Positions 20,996-29,783 of a stretch of DNA of 30,045 nt are shown here, in pieces. The stretch lies in the NCBI GenBank assembly GCA_024206195.1, contig JAAGZO010000317.1, positions 1 to 30,045 on the forward strand, read 5' to 3'. The notes below the pieces were generated by a model, which was not told the origin of the DNA, made no database searches, and worked only from the letters and a program-made list of their open reading frames with translations. Each line of letters opens with the position of its first letter. Positions within the stretch are counted from its first letter, which is position 1. The DNA comes from a bacterium. GTDB lineage: Archaea; Nanoarchaeota; Nanoarchaeia; Woesearchaeales; UBA10216. The position numbers and the translations under genes are program-made.

Positions 20996-21580
20996 ATGGC
21001 AGTAGACAGAACAATAGACATACCCTTCGGTGGTGATCCCTCGAGTCGTTCACAGAAAACCTCGGTTAATGTGGGAACAGCGAACACAGGCGTTACAGCT
21101 TCAGAAGGTGGAGATTACGTTAACCACGTAGTTACATTAACATTTACTGATTTAGCAGTCGGTTCAGCAGTAGGTGCTGCCGCATTAGCTTTCGGTAAAT
21201 TACTTTACACATTACCAGCAGGTGCTCAATTAATAGACGTAGCGTTTATGAATTTAGCCCTAACAGGAACAGTAACAATCGTTGCTGATACTCCTGATGT
21301 TGGAATTGGATCAGTAATTGGTTCAGGTGCAAATGCTACTTTAAATGCAGTAGGAGCAACATCAGAGGACTACATTACAGGTCAAACTTCAGGTGCAATC
21401 AGCGGATCAAACTCTATTGAAGTAGCAGCAGTTGCTACCGCAGGTGCATTAACTGGAATCGCTCTAAATCTATCAACAGATGTAAAAGCTATATTCTTAA
21501 ACGTAGCCGACACATGGGCTGGAGCAGGTGATGTAACAGCTACTGGAATAGTAACTATTTCATACAAAACACTACAGTAA
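20996..21580 (+). CDS. Capsid decoration-like protein
   Basis: A 194-residue protein rich in Gly, Ala, Thr and Val with many short beta strands (LLYTLPAGAQLIDVAFMNLAL, GTVTIVADTPDVGIGSVIG, ITGQTSGAISG). Its place between the protease-scaffold and the major capsid gene fits a decoration or head-stabilising protein. Few charged residues, no signal peptide. The family is not certain. Confidence 0.5.
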   Translation: MAVDRTIDIPFGGDPSSRSQKTSVNVGTANTGVTASEGGDYVNHVVTLTFTDLAVGSAVGAAALAFGKLLYTLPAGAQLIDVAFMNLALTGTVTIVADTPDVGIGSVIGSGANATLNAVGATSEDYITGQTSGAISGSNSIEVAAVATAGALTGIALNLSTDVKAIFLNVADTWAGAGDVTATGIVTISYKTLQ

Positions 21581-21609
21581 AATATTAACATAATTAAAAA
21601 CATAAGAAA

Positions 21610-22548
21610 ATGGCACAAACAGTAAAACAGGCGTTTCTTAAAGATATTCAGGAGAAATTATTTGCTGGATCGGCATTCGTACAAGAATCAGTTTCTCACG
21701 ATCAGTGGGTAACAAACGATGTAGTTAACATTCCACAATCAGGTGCATTGCCTGACGTAGTGGCTGACCGTTCCGTACTTCCTGCAACAATCAAGCAACG
21801 TACAGATGACAATAAATCATACTCATTGGTTGAGTTTTCTACAGACCCTATCGTATTAAACGACACAGAAGCACTAAGGTTGAGTTATAACAAACGTCAA
21901 AGTTTGATTTCTCATCACATTGCTAAATTGAATGACAGAATCGCTCTACAAGCGATGTATCAGTGGGCTTCAACAGGAGCTTTACTTTCAGCAGGTGGAC
22001 AAATCATTCTAACAACTGACAGCGCAAATGCAGATGCTCTCGCTAATGCTCCTGGAGCAACTGGAAACAGAGATGCGATTGCACTTGCTGACATTGCTGC
22101 TGCTGCTGGTAAATTGGATGACGATGACGTACCACAAGATGGTCGTTATATGATTATACCAGCTAAGATGTATTGGAACCAGCTACTTGCTTACAACCAA
22201 AACATCATGTCGAGAGATTACAACCCAGACCCACAAGCATTAGCAATGGGTGCAGTTAAGAAACTTTACGGAATCAATATCATTCCAAGAAGCTACACAG
22301 CGGTTTACGCTAACGCTGCTACTCCAACTCTAAAAGCTGTAGGAGCTGCAACAGCAACTACTGACTGTTTCGGTTGTGTTGTATACCAAAGAGATCAAGT
22401 TGCTAAAGCACTTGGAGCTATCAAATTCTTTGAACAAAAAGGTGCTCCTGAGTATTATGGTGATTTAATCTCTGCAAAAGTTCTATTCAACGCTACTAAG
22501 TTGAGAACTGATGCAAAAGGAATTGCAACTATCGTACAAGACACATAA
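21610..22548 (+). CDS. Major capsid protein
   Basis: A 312-residue protein with the layout of an HK97-fold capsid protein: an N-terminal arm (KQAFLKDIQEKLFAG), an E-loop-like region (WVTNDVVNIPQSGALPDVVADR), a spine helix (NDTEALRLSYNKRQSLISHHIAKLNDRIALQAMYQW), and a P-domain segment (DIAAAAGKLDDDDVPQDGRYMIIPAKMYWNQLL). The end (EYYGDLISAKVLFNATKLR) resembles other phage capsid proteins. It forms the icosahedral shell. A strong terminator follows, as expected for a highly expressed gene. Confidence 0.85.
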   Translation: MAQTVKQAFLKDIQEKLFAGSAFVQESVSHDQWVTNDVVNIPQSGALPDVVADRSVLPATIKQRTDDNKSYSLVEFSTDPIVLNDTEALRLSYNKRQSLISHHIAKLNDRIALQAMYQWASTGALLSAGGQIILTTDSANADALANAPGATGNRDAIALADIAAAAGKLDDDDVPQDGRYMIIPAKMYWNQLLAYNQNIMSRDYNPDPQALAMGAVKKLYGINIIPRSYTAVYANAATPTLKAVGAATATTDCFGCVVYQRDQVAKALGAIKFFEQKGAPEYYGDLISAKVLFNATKLRTDAKGIATIVQDT

Positions 22549-22562
22549 TAGGTCGAGATAAT

Positions 22563-22597
22563 AAGTAGGGCTTGTTAATTCAAGCCTTACTTTTATT
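22563..22597 (+). terminator. Intrinsic terminator after the major capsid gene
   Basis: AAGTAGGGCTTG, loop TTAATT, CAAGCCTTACTT: a 12-bp stem with one G-T pair, followed by TTTTATT. It separates head genes from tail genes. Confidence 0.8.
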
Positions 22598-22615
22598 CAT
22601 GTTAAAAAAATCACA

Positions 22616-23011
22616 ATGAAAAAATTCACAATAGATCAATTACAAGATTTGTCCAAGGTTTATTTCGAGAAGAACCCAGGACTACAGAAAATGTTGGCTA
22701 CAGAAGATGGACAATTTTTCTATCCTAATGGCGATCATTATGCTTATTCACACGCAAGGAACAACAACCTTAATGTAATTACAATAAGAAGGGCTGAAGC
22801 TTTAAACTCACTGGTAAAACCAGCAGAGGTAAAAGAAGTAAAAACAGAGGCTCCGAAGGTAGAGACTAAGGTTGAAAAGCCAAAGGTTGATGATTCAATG
22901 ACTGTTGCAAAGATTAACGAGTATGCAACTGAGAATGGAATATCGACTCATCCAGAATGGGATCCTGCTGCGAAGAAATCAGACAAAATCGAGTTTATAA
23001 ATAACTTATAA
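22616..23011 (+). CDS. Hypothetical head or head-tail protein with KP-rich linker
   Basis: A 131-residue protein. The N-terminal domain (about 1-68, DLSKVYFEKNPGLQKMLATEDGQFFYPNGDHYAYSHA) is followed by a linker rich in Lys, Pro, Glu and Val (about 69-95) and a small C-terminal helical domain (MTVAKINEYATENGIS) that looks like a SAP/HeH-type module. A head or joining protein is plausible by position. Function unknown. Confidence 0.55.
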   Translation: MKKFTIDQLQDLSKVYFEKNPGLQKMLATEDGQFFYPNGDHYAYSHARNNNLNVITIRRAEALNSLVKPAEVKEVKTEAPKVETKVEKPKVDDSMTVAKINEYATENGISTHPEWDPAAKKSDKIEFINNL

Positions 23012-23022
23012 CACAAAATAAA

Positions 23023-24621
23023 ATGGCATTACCAGCAATAACCTTCACGAGAAATAAATCTGGTCAAGGACGACAGTTAGCAGGTGAAGATCATATATCA
23101 GGAATGGTGTTTTACATGGACAATGGCGACTTGCCAGGTACATTTGACACTAATAATCGCAACAAGGTATTTTATTCATCTCAGGATGCAGAAGATGCTG
23201 GAATTGTTGACACATATTCTGATGAGGTCGCTTGTACGGCTGCCGAGGTTCAGATAACAGCAGCGGGTGCTGCGGGAACAATCTGGACTGTAGTTATACC
23301 AGATATTATAACAGCGGCAAGTGTAACACTTGCAACTTATACAGTTCAATCAGGCGATGCTGTGGCAGATATATCAGCAGGATTGAATACAAACTTAAAC
23401 GCAAACACGTCTAATCACGGTTATACGTCAGTTGATGATACTGTTGACACGATTACTATAACGGCTCCTGTTGGTTACGGATTATATCCATCAACAGCAA
23501 CGTTAGCAGCGACAAGTTCAGGTGCTGGAACAGATACCACTACTCAATTTGTATCAGCAAGTTCAACGGCTTCATTCCTTGCTCTAATGCGTTATCACGT
23601 AGATGAGTTCTTCAGAATGCACTCTCAGGGTGTTTTATATTTCGGTATTCAGAGCAACGCAGCTTTTGATGGTACTGGAATCATAGAGCTTCAGAACTAT
23701 GCAACAGGCAAAATAAGACAAATGGGTATTTATATCTCAGAGGACAGTGGTGGAATAAACACTGGCAAAACCTATGCTGCATCATTAATCAATACAGTAC
23801 AGACTGAGATAACCACTCTACAGGCCGATAATAAACCACTACAGGCATTGGCTGCTGCGGACTTTGAAGGAACCACTCTTGCGAATGCTCCTGATTTGAC
23901 TGCACTAAGCGACAATAATGTAACTGTAATGTACTCGCAAGACAGAGGAAACTACGGATATTTACTATCTCAAGCTTTCGGCTTCTCAGTATCAGACATG
24001 GGAGCCATGCTTGGAGCGATAAGTCTTGCACAAGTTCATCAGTCTATTGCATGGGTTGACAAGTTTGACATCACAGGAACACTTGTGAGAACAAACGGAA
24101 ACAACTTCACGTTAACAGACGGAACAGAGAACGATGTTGCTGGATTTGTAACAGGCGACAAGTTTGAAGATCAAACAAGCTCACTTATTGAGGCTATAAA
24201 CGCCAAAAGTGTAGTATTCCAGAGAAAACACGTAGGGATAACAGGCACATATTGGACTGACACCTGGACTGCAACAGATCAATCGAGTGATTTATCATAC
24301 ATTGAAACTAACAGGGTAATTGATAAGGCTATCAGAGATTCAAGAGTATTATTGCTTCCTTATCTAAACAGCTCAATTACTATAAATGCAGATGGTACTC
24401 TTGCTGCTTCAAGTATTGCATTATTTGAAGATGTAGTAGGAAAAGCAATAAGGGATATGCAAAAGGCTGGAGAAGTGAGTGAATACGAAGTAAGAATTGA
24501 TGACACTCAAGACGTAGCCACAACAGACACGATTGTAATAACAATAAGACTTGTTAAAAGAGGTGTTGCCAGAACATTTGATGTTAATATTGGCTTCACA
24601 GCAAGTTTAGCAAGTGCATAA
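23023..24621 (+). CDS. Tail sheath protein (DUF2586-like)
   Basis: A 532-residue protein that fits contractile-tail sheath proteins of Bacteroidetes phages: MALPAITFTRNKSGQGR at the start, LMRYHVDEFFRMHSQGVLYFGI and NYATGKIRQMGIYIS in the core, NRVIDKAIRDSRVLLLPYLNSSI and FEDVVGKAIRDMQKAGEVSEYEVRID at the end. The C-terminal part interlocks sheath subunits and contracts at infection. A segment of about 110 residues near the N-terminus (about 66-180) is rich in Thr, Ala and Ser and looks like an inserted surface domain. This gene shows the virion is a myovirus. Confidence 0.82.
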   Translation: MALPAITFTRNKSGQGRQLAGEDHISGMVFYMDNGDLPGTFDTNNRNKVFYSSQDAEDAGIVDTYSDEVACTAAEVQITAAGAAGTIWTVVIPDIITAASVTLATYTVQSGDAVADISAGLNTNLNANTSNHGYTSVDDTVDTITITAPVGYGLYPSTATLAATSSGAGTDTTTQFVSASSTASFLALMRYHVDEFFRMHSQGVLYFGIQSNAAFDGTGIIELQNYATGKIRQMGIYISEDSGGINTGKTYAASLINTVQTEITTLQADNKPLQALAAADFEGTTLANAPDLTALSDNNVTVMYSQDRGNYGYLLSQAFGFSVSDMGAMLGAISLAQVHQSIAWVDKFDITGTLVRTNGNNFTLTDGTENDVAGFVTGDKFEDQTSSLIEAINAKSVVFQRKHVGITGTYWTDTWTATDQSSDLSYIETNRVIDKAIRDSRVLLLPYLNSSITINADGTLAASSIALFEDVVGKAIRDMQKAGEVSEYEVRIDDTQDVATTDTIVITIRLVKRGVARTFDVNIGFTASLASA

Positions 24622-24632
24622 AAACATAAAAA

Positions 24633-25058
24633 ATGGCAGAAGTAGCACTCATTAACGGCATTGCTTACGATTATACAAGAATAATAGTTAACATTCTCGG
24701 TGTTCCTGTAAAAGGGATCACTGAGGTTAACTACGTTCAGGAGCAAGAAAAGACAAACAATTTCGGAACAGGTGAAAAGGCACACTCAAGAGGTCGTGGC
24801 CCTAAAGACACATCTGGTAGTTTTGGAATAGCGATGAACGAAGTTGAAGCATTGAGAGCAGTAGCACCAAACGGAAATCTTTTGGATATACCACCTTTTG
24901 ATGTAACTATATTCTTTGATGTAACAGGCAAAACAAAAAAACACACCTTGACTGATGTTGAGTTCACTAATGACGGAGTTGAATCATCACAAGGCGATAC
25001 TGATATAGCAAGAACCTTTGATATTGTAATCGGGGATCTTGAATATCAAACAACATAA
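24633..25058 (+). CDS. Tail tube protein
   Basis: A 141-residue protein located between sheath and assembly-chaperone genes. A beta-rich N-terminus (ITEVNYVQEQEKTNNFGTGEKAHSRGRGPKDTSGSFGIAM) and the end (HTLTDVEFTNDGVESSQGDTDIARTFDIVIGDLEY) fit myovirus tube proteins, which stack as hexamers inside the sheath. Order and size support the call. Confidence 0.72.
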   Translation: MAEVALINGIAYDYTRIIVNILGVPVKGITEVNYVQEQEKTNNFGTGEKAHSRGRGPKDTSGSFGIAMNEVEALRAVAPNGNLLDIPPFDVTIFFDVTGKTKKHTLTDVEFTNDGVESSQGDTDIARTFDIVIGDLEYQTT

Positions 25059-25080
25059 ACAATCACTAAACTAAGAAGAC

Positions 25081-25458
25081 ATGGTAGAAATTAAGATTTA
25101 TGAAGATGGAGGCATCTTCTACGAAGATTTGAATTTACGGGAATTAAAAGAGATTCCTGGGTTATTTGAAAAGGCAAAAGAAGAAGATCCTGAGTTGATT
25201 AAAATGATGGAAGATAATTTCAAGGAATATTCTTGCAATTTACGGGAACCAGGATTTGAAGAACTCAGTAATGCACTTGTAAACATGAGCCGTCAAGACG
25301 GTAGGGTTAACAGAGCCGCTGGAGGTAAATTCTTACTTGTTACATGCTGGGAGGATGGAGATGAGATTATAAAACAAAACCCTAAGATGCTCTTGTCCGC
25401 CTCATTGAAAGCAGCAGAGTTAGTTGATATTTACGACTCGGAGATTAAAAAAAAATAA
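25081..25458 (+). CDS. Tail assembly chaperone, unshifted form
   Basis: A 125-residue acidic, helical protein placed between tube and tape measure, the position of tail assembly chaperones (lambda gpG-like). It coats the tape measure during tail assembly. Its last three codons are AAA AAA AAA before TAA, a run of nine A residues (25447-25455) at which ribosomes can slip -1 to make a longer form. The stop codon is directly after the slippery run. Confidence 0.7.
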   Translation: MVEIKIYEDGGIFYEDLNLRELKEIPGLFEKAKEEDPELIKMMEDNFKEYSCNLREPGFEELSNALVNMSRQDGRVNRAAGGKFLLVTCWEDGDEIIKQNPKMLLSASLKAAELVDIYDSEIKKK

Positions 25459-25649
25459 AATATCACACTATATCTAAAGTACAAAATGCGGATGAGATGA
25501 AAAAGATTTTTGCTCTCATTCGCTTTTTTTATAAAGAAACGCCAGAGAATATGACTCCGAATGATATAGGGAAGAGAGTATCTGAGATCAAATGGCTAAA
25601 GACATCAGGGTTAATGGAAAATAAAAGCTTTATAATAAATGGCACGTAG
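25081..25649 (+). CDS. Tail assembly chaperone, -1 frameshift product (putative)
   Basis: A -1 slip on A AAA AAA (25449-25455) continues the frame from 25455 to the TAG at 25647-25649. It adds about 64 residues (KVQNADEMKKIFALIRFFYKE, NDIGKRVSEIKWLKTSG). No stop interrupts the extension, and it overlaps the tape measure start at 25639. Gene order, the slippery site and an open -1 frame match the known G/GT arrangement of many tailed phages. Hairpin 25488-25523 lies in the extension. An ATG at 25495 in the same frame could alternatively start a separate 51-residue peptide. Confidence 0.65.
25488..25530 (+). terminator. Hairpin with T-run inside the chaperone extension
   Basis: GCGGATGAGA (25488-25497) pairs with TCTCATTCGC (25514-25523) with one mismatch; seven T residues follow. 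It looks like a weak intrinsic terminator or attenuator between chaperone and tape measure. As a frameshift stimulator it lies rather far (32 nt) from the slip site. Confidence 0.35.
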
Positions 25650-27282
25650 ACGAGTTGATTATGTAGTAACAATGCAGGACAAGTTGTCTGGCAAGATGAA
25701 GAAAGCGACCAAGAGTACGAATCGCTTAAATTCATCCATCAAGAAAGTAGGAGCGGGACTTGCTGTGTATTTCTCAGGGCGATTCGTTCTCAAGGCGTTA
25801 AGTGCTTCGCTAAAAGCTTTCGATAAACAAGAACAGGCACTTGCACAGGTAAGACAAGGTCTGCAATCTACTGGGGGTGTAAGTAAAAAGACATTTGCGG
25901 GACTACAGAAACAGGCTTCAGCTTTACAGGAAAAGACAATATTCGGTGACGAGGACATCTTAAAGAACGTAACATCTCAGCTACTTACTTTCACAAATAT
26001 CGCAGGAAAGGAGTTTGACAGAACTCAACAGGCTATACTTGATGTAACCACAAGAGTATATGGTGCTGATGCAGGAGCAGAATCACTGAGAAGTACATCC
26101 ATTCAATTAGGTAAAGCCCTTAACGATCCTGTTGCTAATCTCGGAGCATTGGGTCGAGTTGGTATTCAGTTCACTAAAGCACAAAAGGCTACTATTAAGA
26201 GTTTACAAGAGGGCGGAAATAAGGCTGCTGCTCAAAACATAATCTTAGAAGAACTCGAAAAGCAGTATGGAGGCAGTGCAAAGGCAGCAGCGAAAGCTGG
26301 AACGGGTGGATTCAAGCAGCTTCAGAATACAATGGGTGATATTAGTGAGGTAATCGGAAAACGATTGAATAAGAGTTTGCAAAAATTCCTTCCTGGAATG
26401 AAGAGAGCAGCCAATGCCGTCAAGCGTTTTGTAAGAATACCTCTAAAAAGAAAGCTTACAGACGAATTTGTAGCTGTCAATCGCTTAACATCTGAACTCG
26501 CAAACTCTAATATAAGTCAGGGCAGAAGACTTGAGATTTACGAAGAGTTAAAGAGAATCAATCCTGATATTGTTAAGGGTGTTGACAAGGAGAAATTTTC
26601 TATAGACTCTCTGAGATCATCTTTACGAAAATACAACGAGGAACAAATAAAAAAGATAGCAATAGCTGACAGCGAAGAAGACCTTGCTGATTCAAGAGAG
26701 GATCTTGGAAATAAGACAGCAAGGAGAATAGAGGATGAAATAAAACTAAGGGAAATACTCGCAGAGGCAGCTATAAAAGCTGGAGAGGTAGACGCTGCTG
26801 CTGGAAAGCGTATAGCTGAAGCTCTTGAGAGTGATGCTGACTTAGATACTCAAACAAAGCAGATACAAGACATAATAAGCGGCAACAAAAGGATTTCTGC
26901 ACTAAATACGGACATAATTGACCAGCGAAGAAAGCTAATAAGAACACGTCACGCTGAACGTGTAGAACAAGGACAATTTAATAAGTCTCTAAGTGAGTAC
27001 GAAAAGAGATACAACGCTATATTTGGACTACAAAACAAAGTGGGGGGTCTTGGTGTAGATGGCGACGGCACACCAGATCCACTTGATGATGAAAGTAAAG
27101 AATTATTGAGTAAAACATTCAAGGCAGAGGCTCCAAAGGTTTTTAACATCAATATAGACAGCCTTATCGAGGAGTTTAGCATTAGCACAACAAACCTGAA
27201 AGAGGGAACAGAAGAAACTAAGAATCAAATATTAGTAGCCTTAACACAGGCACTTAATGAAGCTCAAACAATAGCAGGATGA
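25639..27282 (+). CDS. Tape measure protein
   Basis: A 547-residue protein, first in position after the chaperone genes. It has a basic start (MARRRVDYVVTMQDKLSGKMKKATKS), a hydrophobic helix (about 37-55, GAGLAVYFSGRFVLKALS), long helical regions typical of tape measures (AFDKQEQALAQVRQGLQSTG, DPVANLGALGRVGIQFTKAQ), and a coiled-coil second half. Tape measures set tail length and help DNA delivery; at 547 residues the predicted tail is rather short. It overlaps the next gene by 4 nt. Confidence 0.82.
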   Translation: MARRRVDYVVTMQDKLSGKMKKATKSTNRLNSSIKKVGAGLAVYFSGRFVLKALSASLKAFDKQEQALAQVRQGLQSTGGVSKKTFAGLQKQASALQEKTIFGDEDILKNVTSQLLTFTNIAGKEFDRTQQAILDVTTRVYGADAGAESLRSTSIQLGKALNDPVANLGALGRVGIQFTKAQKATIKSLQEGGNKAAAQNIILEELEKQYGGSAKAAAKAGTGGFKQLQNTMGDISEVIGKRLNKSLQKFLPGMKRAANAVKRFVRIPLKRKLTDEFVAVNRLTSELANSNISQGRRLEIYEELKRINPDIVKGVDKEKFSIDSLRSSLRKYNEEQIKKIAIADSEEDLADSREDLGNKTARRIEDEIKLREILAEAAIKAGEVDAAAGKRIAEALESDADLDTQTKQIQDIISGNKRISALNTDIIDQRRKLIRTRHAERVEQGQFNKSLSEYEKRYNAIFGLQNKVGGLGVDGDGTPDPLDDESKELLSKTFKAEAPKVFNINIDSLIEEFSISTTNLKEGTEETKNQILVALTQALNEAQTIAG

Positions 27283-28025
27283 CAATAGTTAACAATATAC
27301 CAGACCCATTAGACGGTCAAGTAACAAAGTTCAATAAGATAACATCGGCTCAAAGAAGGGTTCCTCATCGCGTTCCTGACTTTCAGAATCCTCGTTTCGG
27401 AGAGATGGTTGGAAAACAGACCACTTTTATAGTGACAAAGGCGATATTCTCTAAGCTTAGAAGTGAGTTTTTTAAAATAGAAGAATTTGAGACAGATAAG
27501 GATATAAGGGAAACAGCAGGAATAACTGACAATTATTTCAACGCCCCCGTGTATGACTATCTTGGGTTTTCTGGAGGAACATACAGACCGATTGACCTGC
27601 CTGATGACGAGCCAGACGTTGAATATGGAGGCGGAGAGGGATCAGAAACAATAATAACATCTGTATTACTTGAGGCTTCACAGTCTAAGAACATTGTGAA
27701 GACAGACATACAGGGTAGAGATGGCGTTATAAAGGAGTTTATCGGGAATGGCGATCTTGTCTTCTCGGCAAGGGGTGTTATCGTTGGTCAGGGCAAGAAA
27801 TATCCATTAAAAGAGGTTCAAATATTAAGAGATATATTCTCAGCACAAACCGCACTTGATGTTACTTGTGATTTTATAACAGCTATGGCGATAGGTGACT
27901 ACGATGTTGTAGTTGAGAGTTGGAATATGCCTCAACGCAGGGGCGTGAGAAATCAGCAAGAATTTGAGGTGATTATGAGTATAAACAAACCATTATTAAT
28001 AACAGCAAGAGAAGCTTTAAGATAA
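27279..28025 (+). CDS. DUF6046-like tail/baseplate protein
   Basis: A 248-residue protein of the kind found between tape measure and hub in phages of Bacteroidetes: VLLEASQSKNIVKTDIQGRDGVIKEFIGNGDLVFSARGVI, KKYPLKEVQILRDIF and DVVVESWNMPQRRGVRNQQEFEVIMSI are typical of DUF6046. It is likely a tail-tip or baseplate hub adaptor. It starts in an ATGA overlap with the tape measure. Confidence 0.72.
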   Translation: MTIVNNIPDPLDGQVTKFNKITSAQRRVPHRVPDFQNPRFGEMVGKQTTFIVTKAIFSKLRSEFFKIEEFETDKDIRETAGITDNYFNAPVYDYLGFSGGTYRPIDLPDDEPDVEYGGGEGSETIITSVLLEASQSKNIVKTDIQGRDGVIKEFIGNGDLVFSARGVIVGQGKKYPLKEVQILRDIFSAQTALDVTCDFITAMAIGDYDVVVESWNMPQRRGVRNQQEFEVIMSINKPLLITAREALR

Positions 28026-29065
28026 TGTTAATACCGAAGACAAAAATAATAATACTACAAGACGCAGGAACAACCACGCTGACCTACTGTAATAGTATTA
28101 CTATTGAGAACGACTGGGATATGATGACAAAGACGGCTGTTGTATCGCTTCCTAATAAGTATGAGAGAGAGGGCAGACAGGTTAATCTTGAGATTAAAAG
28201 AGGAGATGCAATCATTATACTGCTTGGATATGCCCCTTTTGAGACTGAGAGATTCGTTGGATATGTAGCAAGTATGGTTCCTGGGAATCCTTTTACTTTA
28301 AAATGCGAGGGATTAATGTACAAATTGAAGCAAAAGACACTAAGGAACTTCAGTCAGACAGACATAACATTAAAGGAGTACGTAGAGGCGTTATGGACAG
28401 CAGCAGAGTTAGGCCCACGACACGACAACATTGAGTATGATGTTCAAGATACAAGTTCTTTGGGTAGTTTAGAGTTCAAGGATGGTGCTTTTACAGCCTC
28501 TGAAATACTGCAAAAGATAAGAGATCCGTATAAATTTGTAACATTTCAATATGGTGATAAACTGAAAATCGGATGGCCTTATACTGTCATTGAAGAAGAC
28601 GAACGAAAAACACACGAATATATTTTTAACGGCTCTAATGGAAATATAATAAGCGAAAATTTAGAATATCAAAGTATAAAAGATGTGAAGATAGTTGTCC
28701 AGGGTGAGATAATAAACAGCAGAAGTAACGAAAGGACAGTGAGATATGCTTATTATGAGTTAGACAAAATAAAGATAAGTACAAAGTCTGAACAAGGAAA
28801 TACGTTTTCTGTCAAGCAAATAAATGGATCACTTGACGAGCTGGAGGAAACAATGAAGAGAAAGCTGGAGTCAGAAAGCTACACAGGATTTAAGGGGGAT
28901 TTCATAACGTTTGGTATTTATCCGATTGAGATAGGCGACATTGCGAAGCTGACTAACTATAAAGACCCTGGATATGACGGGAGTTATTATATAAAAGGAT
29001 ATACTGAGTCAATGTCCACGTCTGGATATAGACATACAATAAGATTGGCTAAAAAAGTAGCATAA
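28025..29065 (+). CDS. Baseplate hub protein (gpD/gp44-like)
   Basis: A 346-residue protein of the late-control/hub type. It has a beta-rich N-terminus with SITIENDWDMMTKTAVVSLPNKYEREGRQVNLEIKRGDAIIILLGY, FVGYVASM (the usual hub motif that follows), a middle helical part, and a C-terminal SMSTSGYRHTIRLAKKVA. It forms the trimeric hub to which spike and tube attach. One-base overlaps link it to both neighbours. Confidence 0.7.
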   Translation: MLIPKTKIIILQDAGTTTLTYCNSITIENDWDMMTKTAVVSLPNKYEREGRQVNLEIKRGDAIIILLGYAPFETERFVGYVASMVPGNPFTLKCEGLMYKLKQKTLRNFSQTDITLKEYVEALWTAAELGPRHDNIEYDVQDTSSLGSLEFKDGAFTASEILQKIRDPYKFVTFQYGDKLKIGWPYTVIEEDERKTHEYIFNGSNGNIISENLEYQSIKDVKIVVQGEIINSRSNERTVRYAYYELDKIKISTKSEQGNTFSVKQINGSLDELEETMKRKLESESYTGFKGDFITFGIYPIEIGDIAKLTNYKDPGYDGSYYIKGYTESMSTSGYRHTIRLAKKVA

Positions 29066-29589
29066 TGGGAGAAGAAAGAACGACATCAAGAAGCGTGTAT
29101 GATTTATTCAGACGAATCGTTCAGTCAATATTGAGCGTAGAGGATTTATATTCTGAGCGAGGCACAATAAGTTCTGTTGATGTAGATGATCGCACCTGTG
29201 TTGTTACGCTTATAACTGGGGGCACTGTTTCAGATGTAAAGCTACAGGCAACAGCAGAGAGTGCCGTGGGAATGTTGATCGAGCCAAAGGTGAACACGCC
29301 CTGTGTAATTACATTTATGGGCAGGAAAGACGCTTTTTTGAGTATGGTTGACGAAGTTGAGAACGTATTTATAACAGCAAGTGATTCGGTGATTATAAAT
29401 GGAGGTTCAAACGATGGACTTATAAACATAACTGAGTTAACAAGTGAGCTGAATGATTTTAAGAACGAGATAGCAGCGGAATTGGTAAAGATACAAAGCG
29501 GAATAGCAACAGCAGGGGGGGCGTATGCTCCAGGGGTGTTGTCAACGTTCACTAAGTCTTCTTACGAAGATACAAATGTAAAACACTAA
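29065..29589 (+). CDS. Baseplate spike-like protein (gpV/gp45 type)
   Basis: A 174-residue protein with an OB-fold-like N-terminal part (RGTISSVDVDDRTCVVTLITGGTVSDVKLQATA, GMLIEPKVNTPCVITFMGRKDAFLSMV) and a coiled C-terminal helix (TELTSELNDFKNEIAAEL). It fits spike-type proteins that follow the hub and pierce the cell surface. It is shorter than P2 gpV, and no metal-binding HxH tip is seen, so a separate tip protein may exist. Confidence 0.65.
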   Translation: MGEERTTSRSVYDLFRRIVQSILSVEDLYSERGTISSVDVDDRTCVVTLITGGTVSDVKLQATAESAVGMLIEPKVNTPCVITFMGRKDAFLSMVDEVENVFITASDSVIINGGSNDGLINITELTSELNDFKNEIAAELVKIQSGIATAGGAYAPGVLSTFTKSSYEDTNVKH

Positions 29590-29783
29590 TGGCAGTAGAG
29601 TTAAAAATATCGTTAAAGTGGGAAAAGAAAGAGACTGACATGCGAGAATGTGAGGGCTGTGGTGATATGATTCTCTCTGATATGTATAGGATAAATATGT
29701 TTGTAGGCGGAAAAAGAAAAGGAAATATAATGACATTTTGTAAGTATTGTTTTGACGAAATACAAGATTTTAATGATGAATGA
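29589..29783 (+). CDS. Small zinc-binding-like protein in the baseplate operon
   Basis: A 64-residue protein with two Cys pairs, CEGC (about 20-23) and CKYC (about 51-54), which would bind one zinc ion. It starts one base before the spike stop codon and its end overlaps the next gene. A structural or chaperone role in the baseplate is possible; nothing proves it. Confidence 0.55.
   Translation: MAVELKISLKWEKKETDMRECEGCGDMILSDMYRINMFVGGKRKGNIMTFCKYCFDEIQDFNDE

Noticed and set aside
29121..29552. 143-codon minus-strand frame opposite the spike gene
   Set aside because: It mirrors the codon pattern of the spike gene, has no promoter, and would need antisense transcription in a tightly coupled operon.
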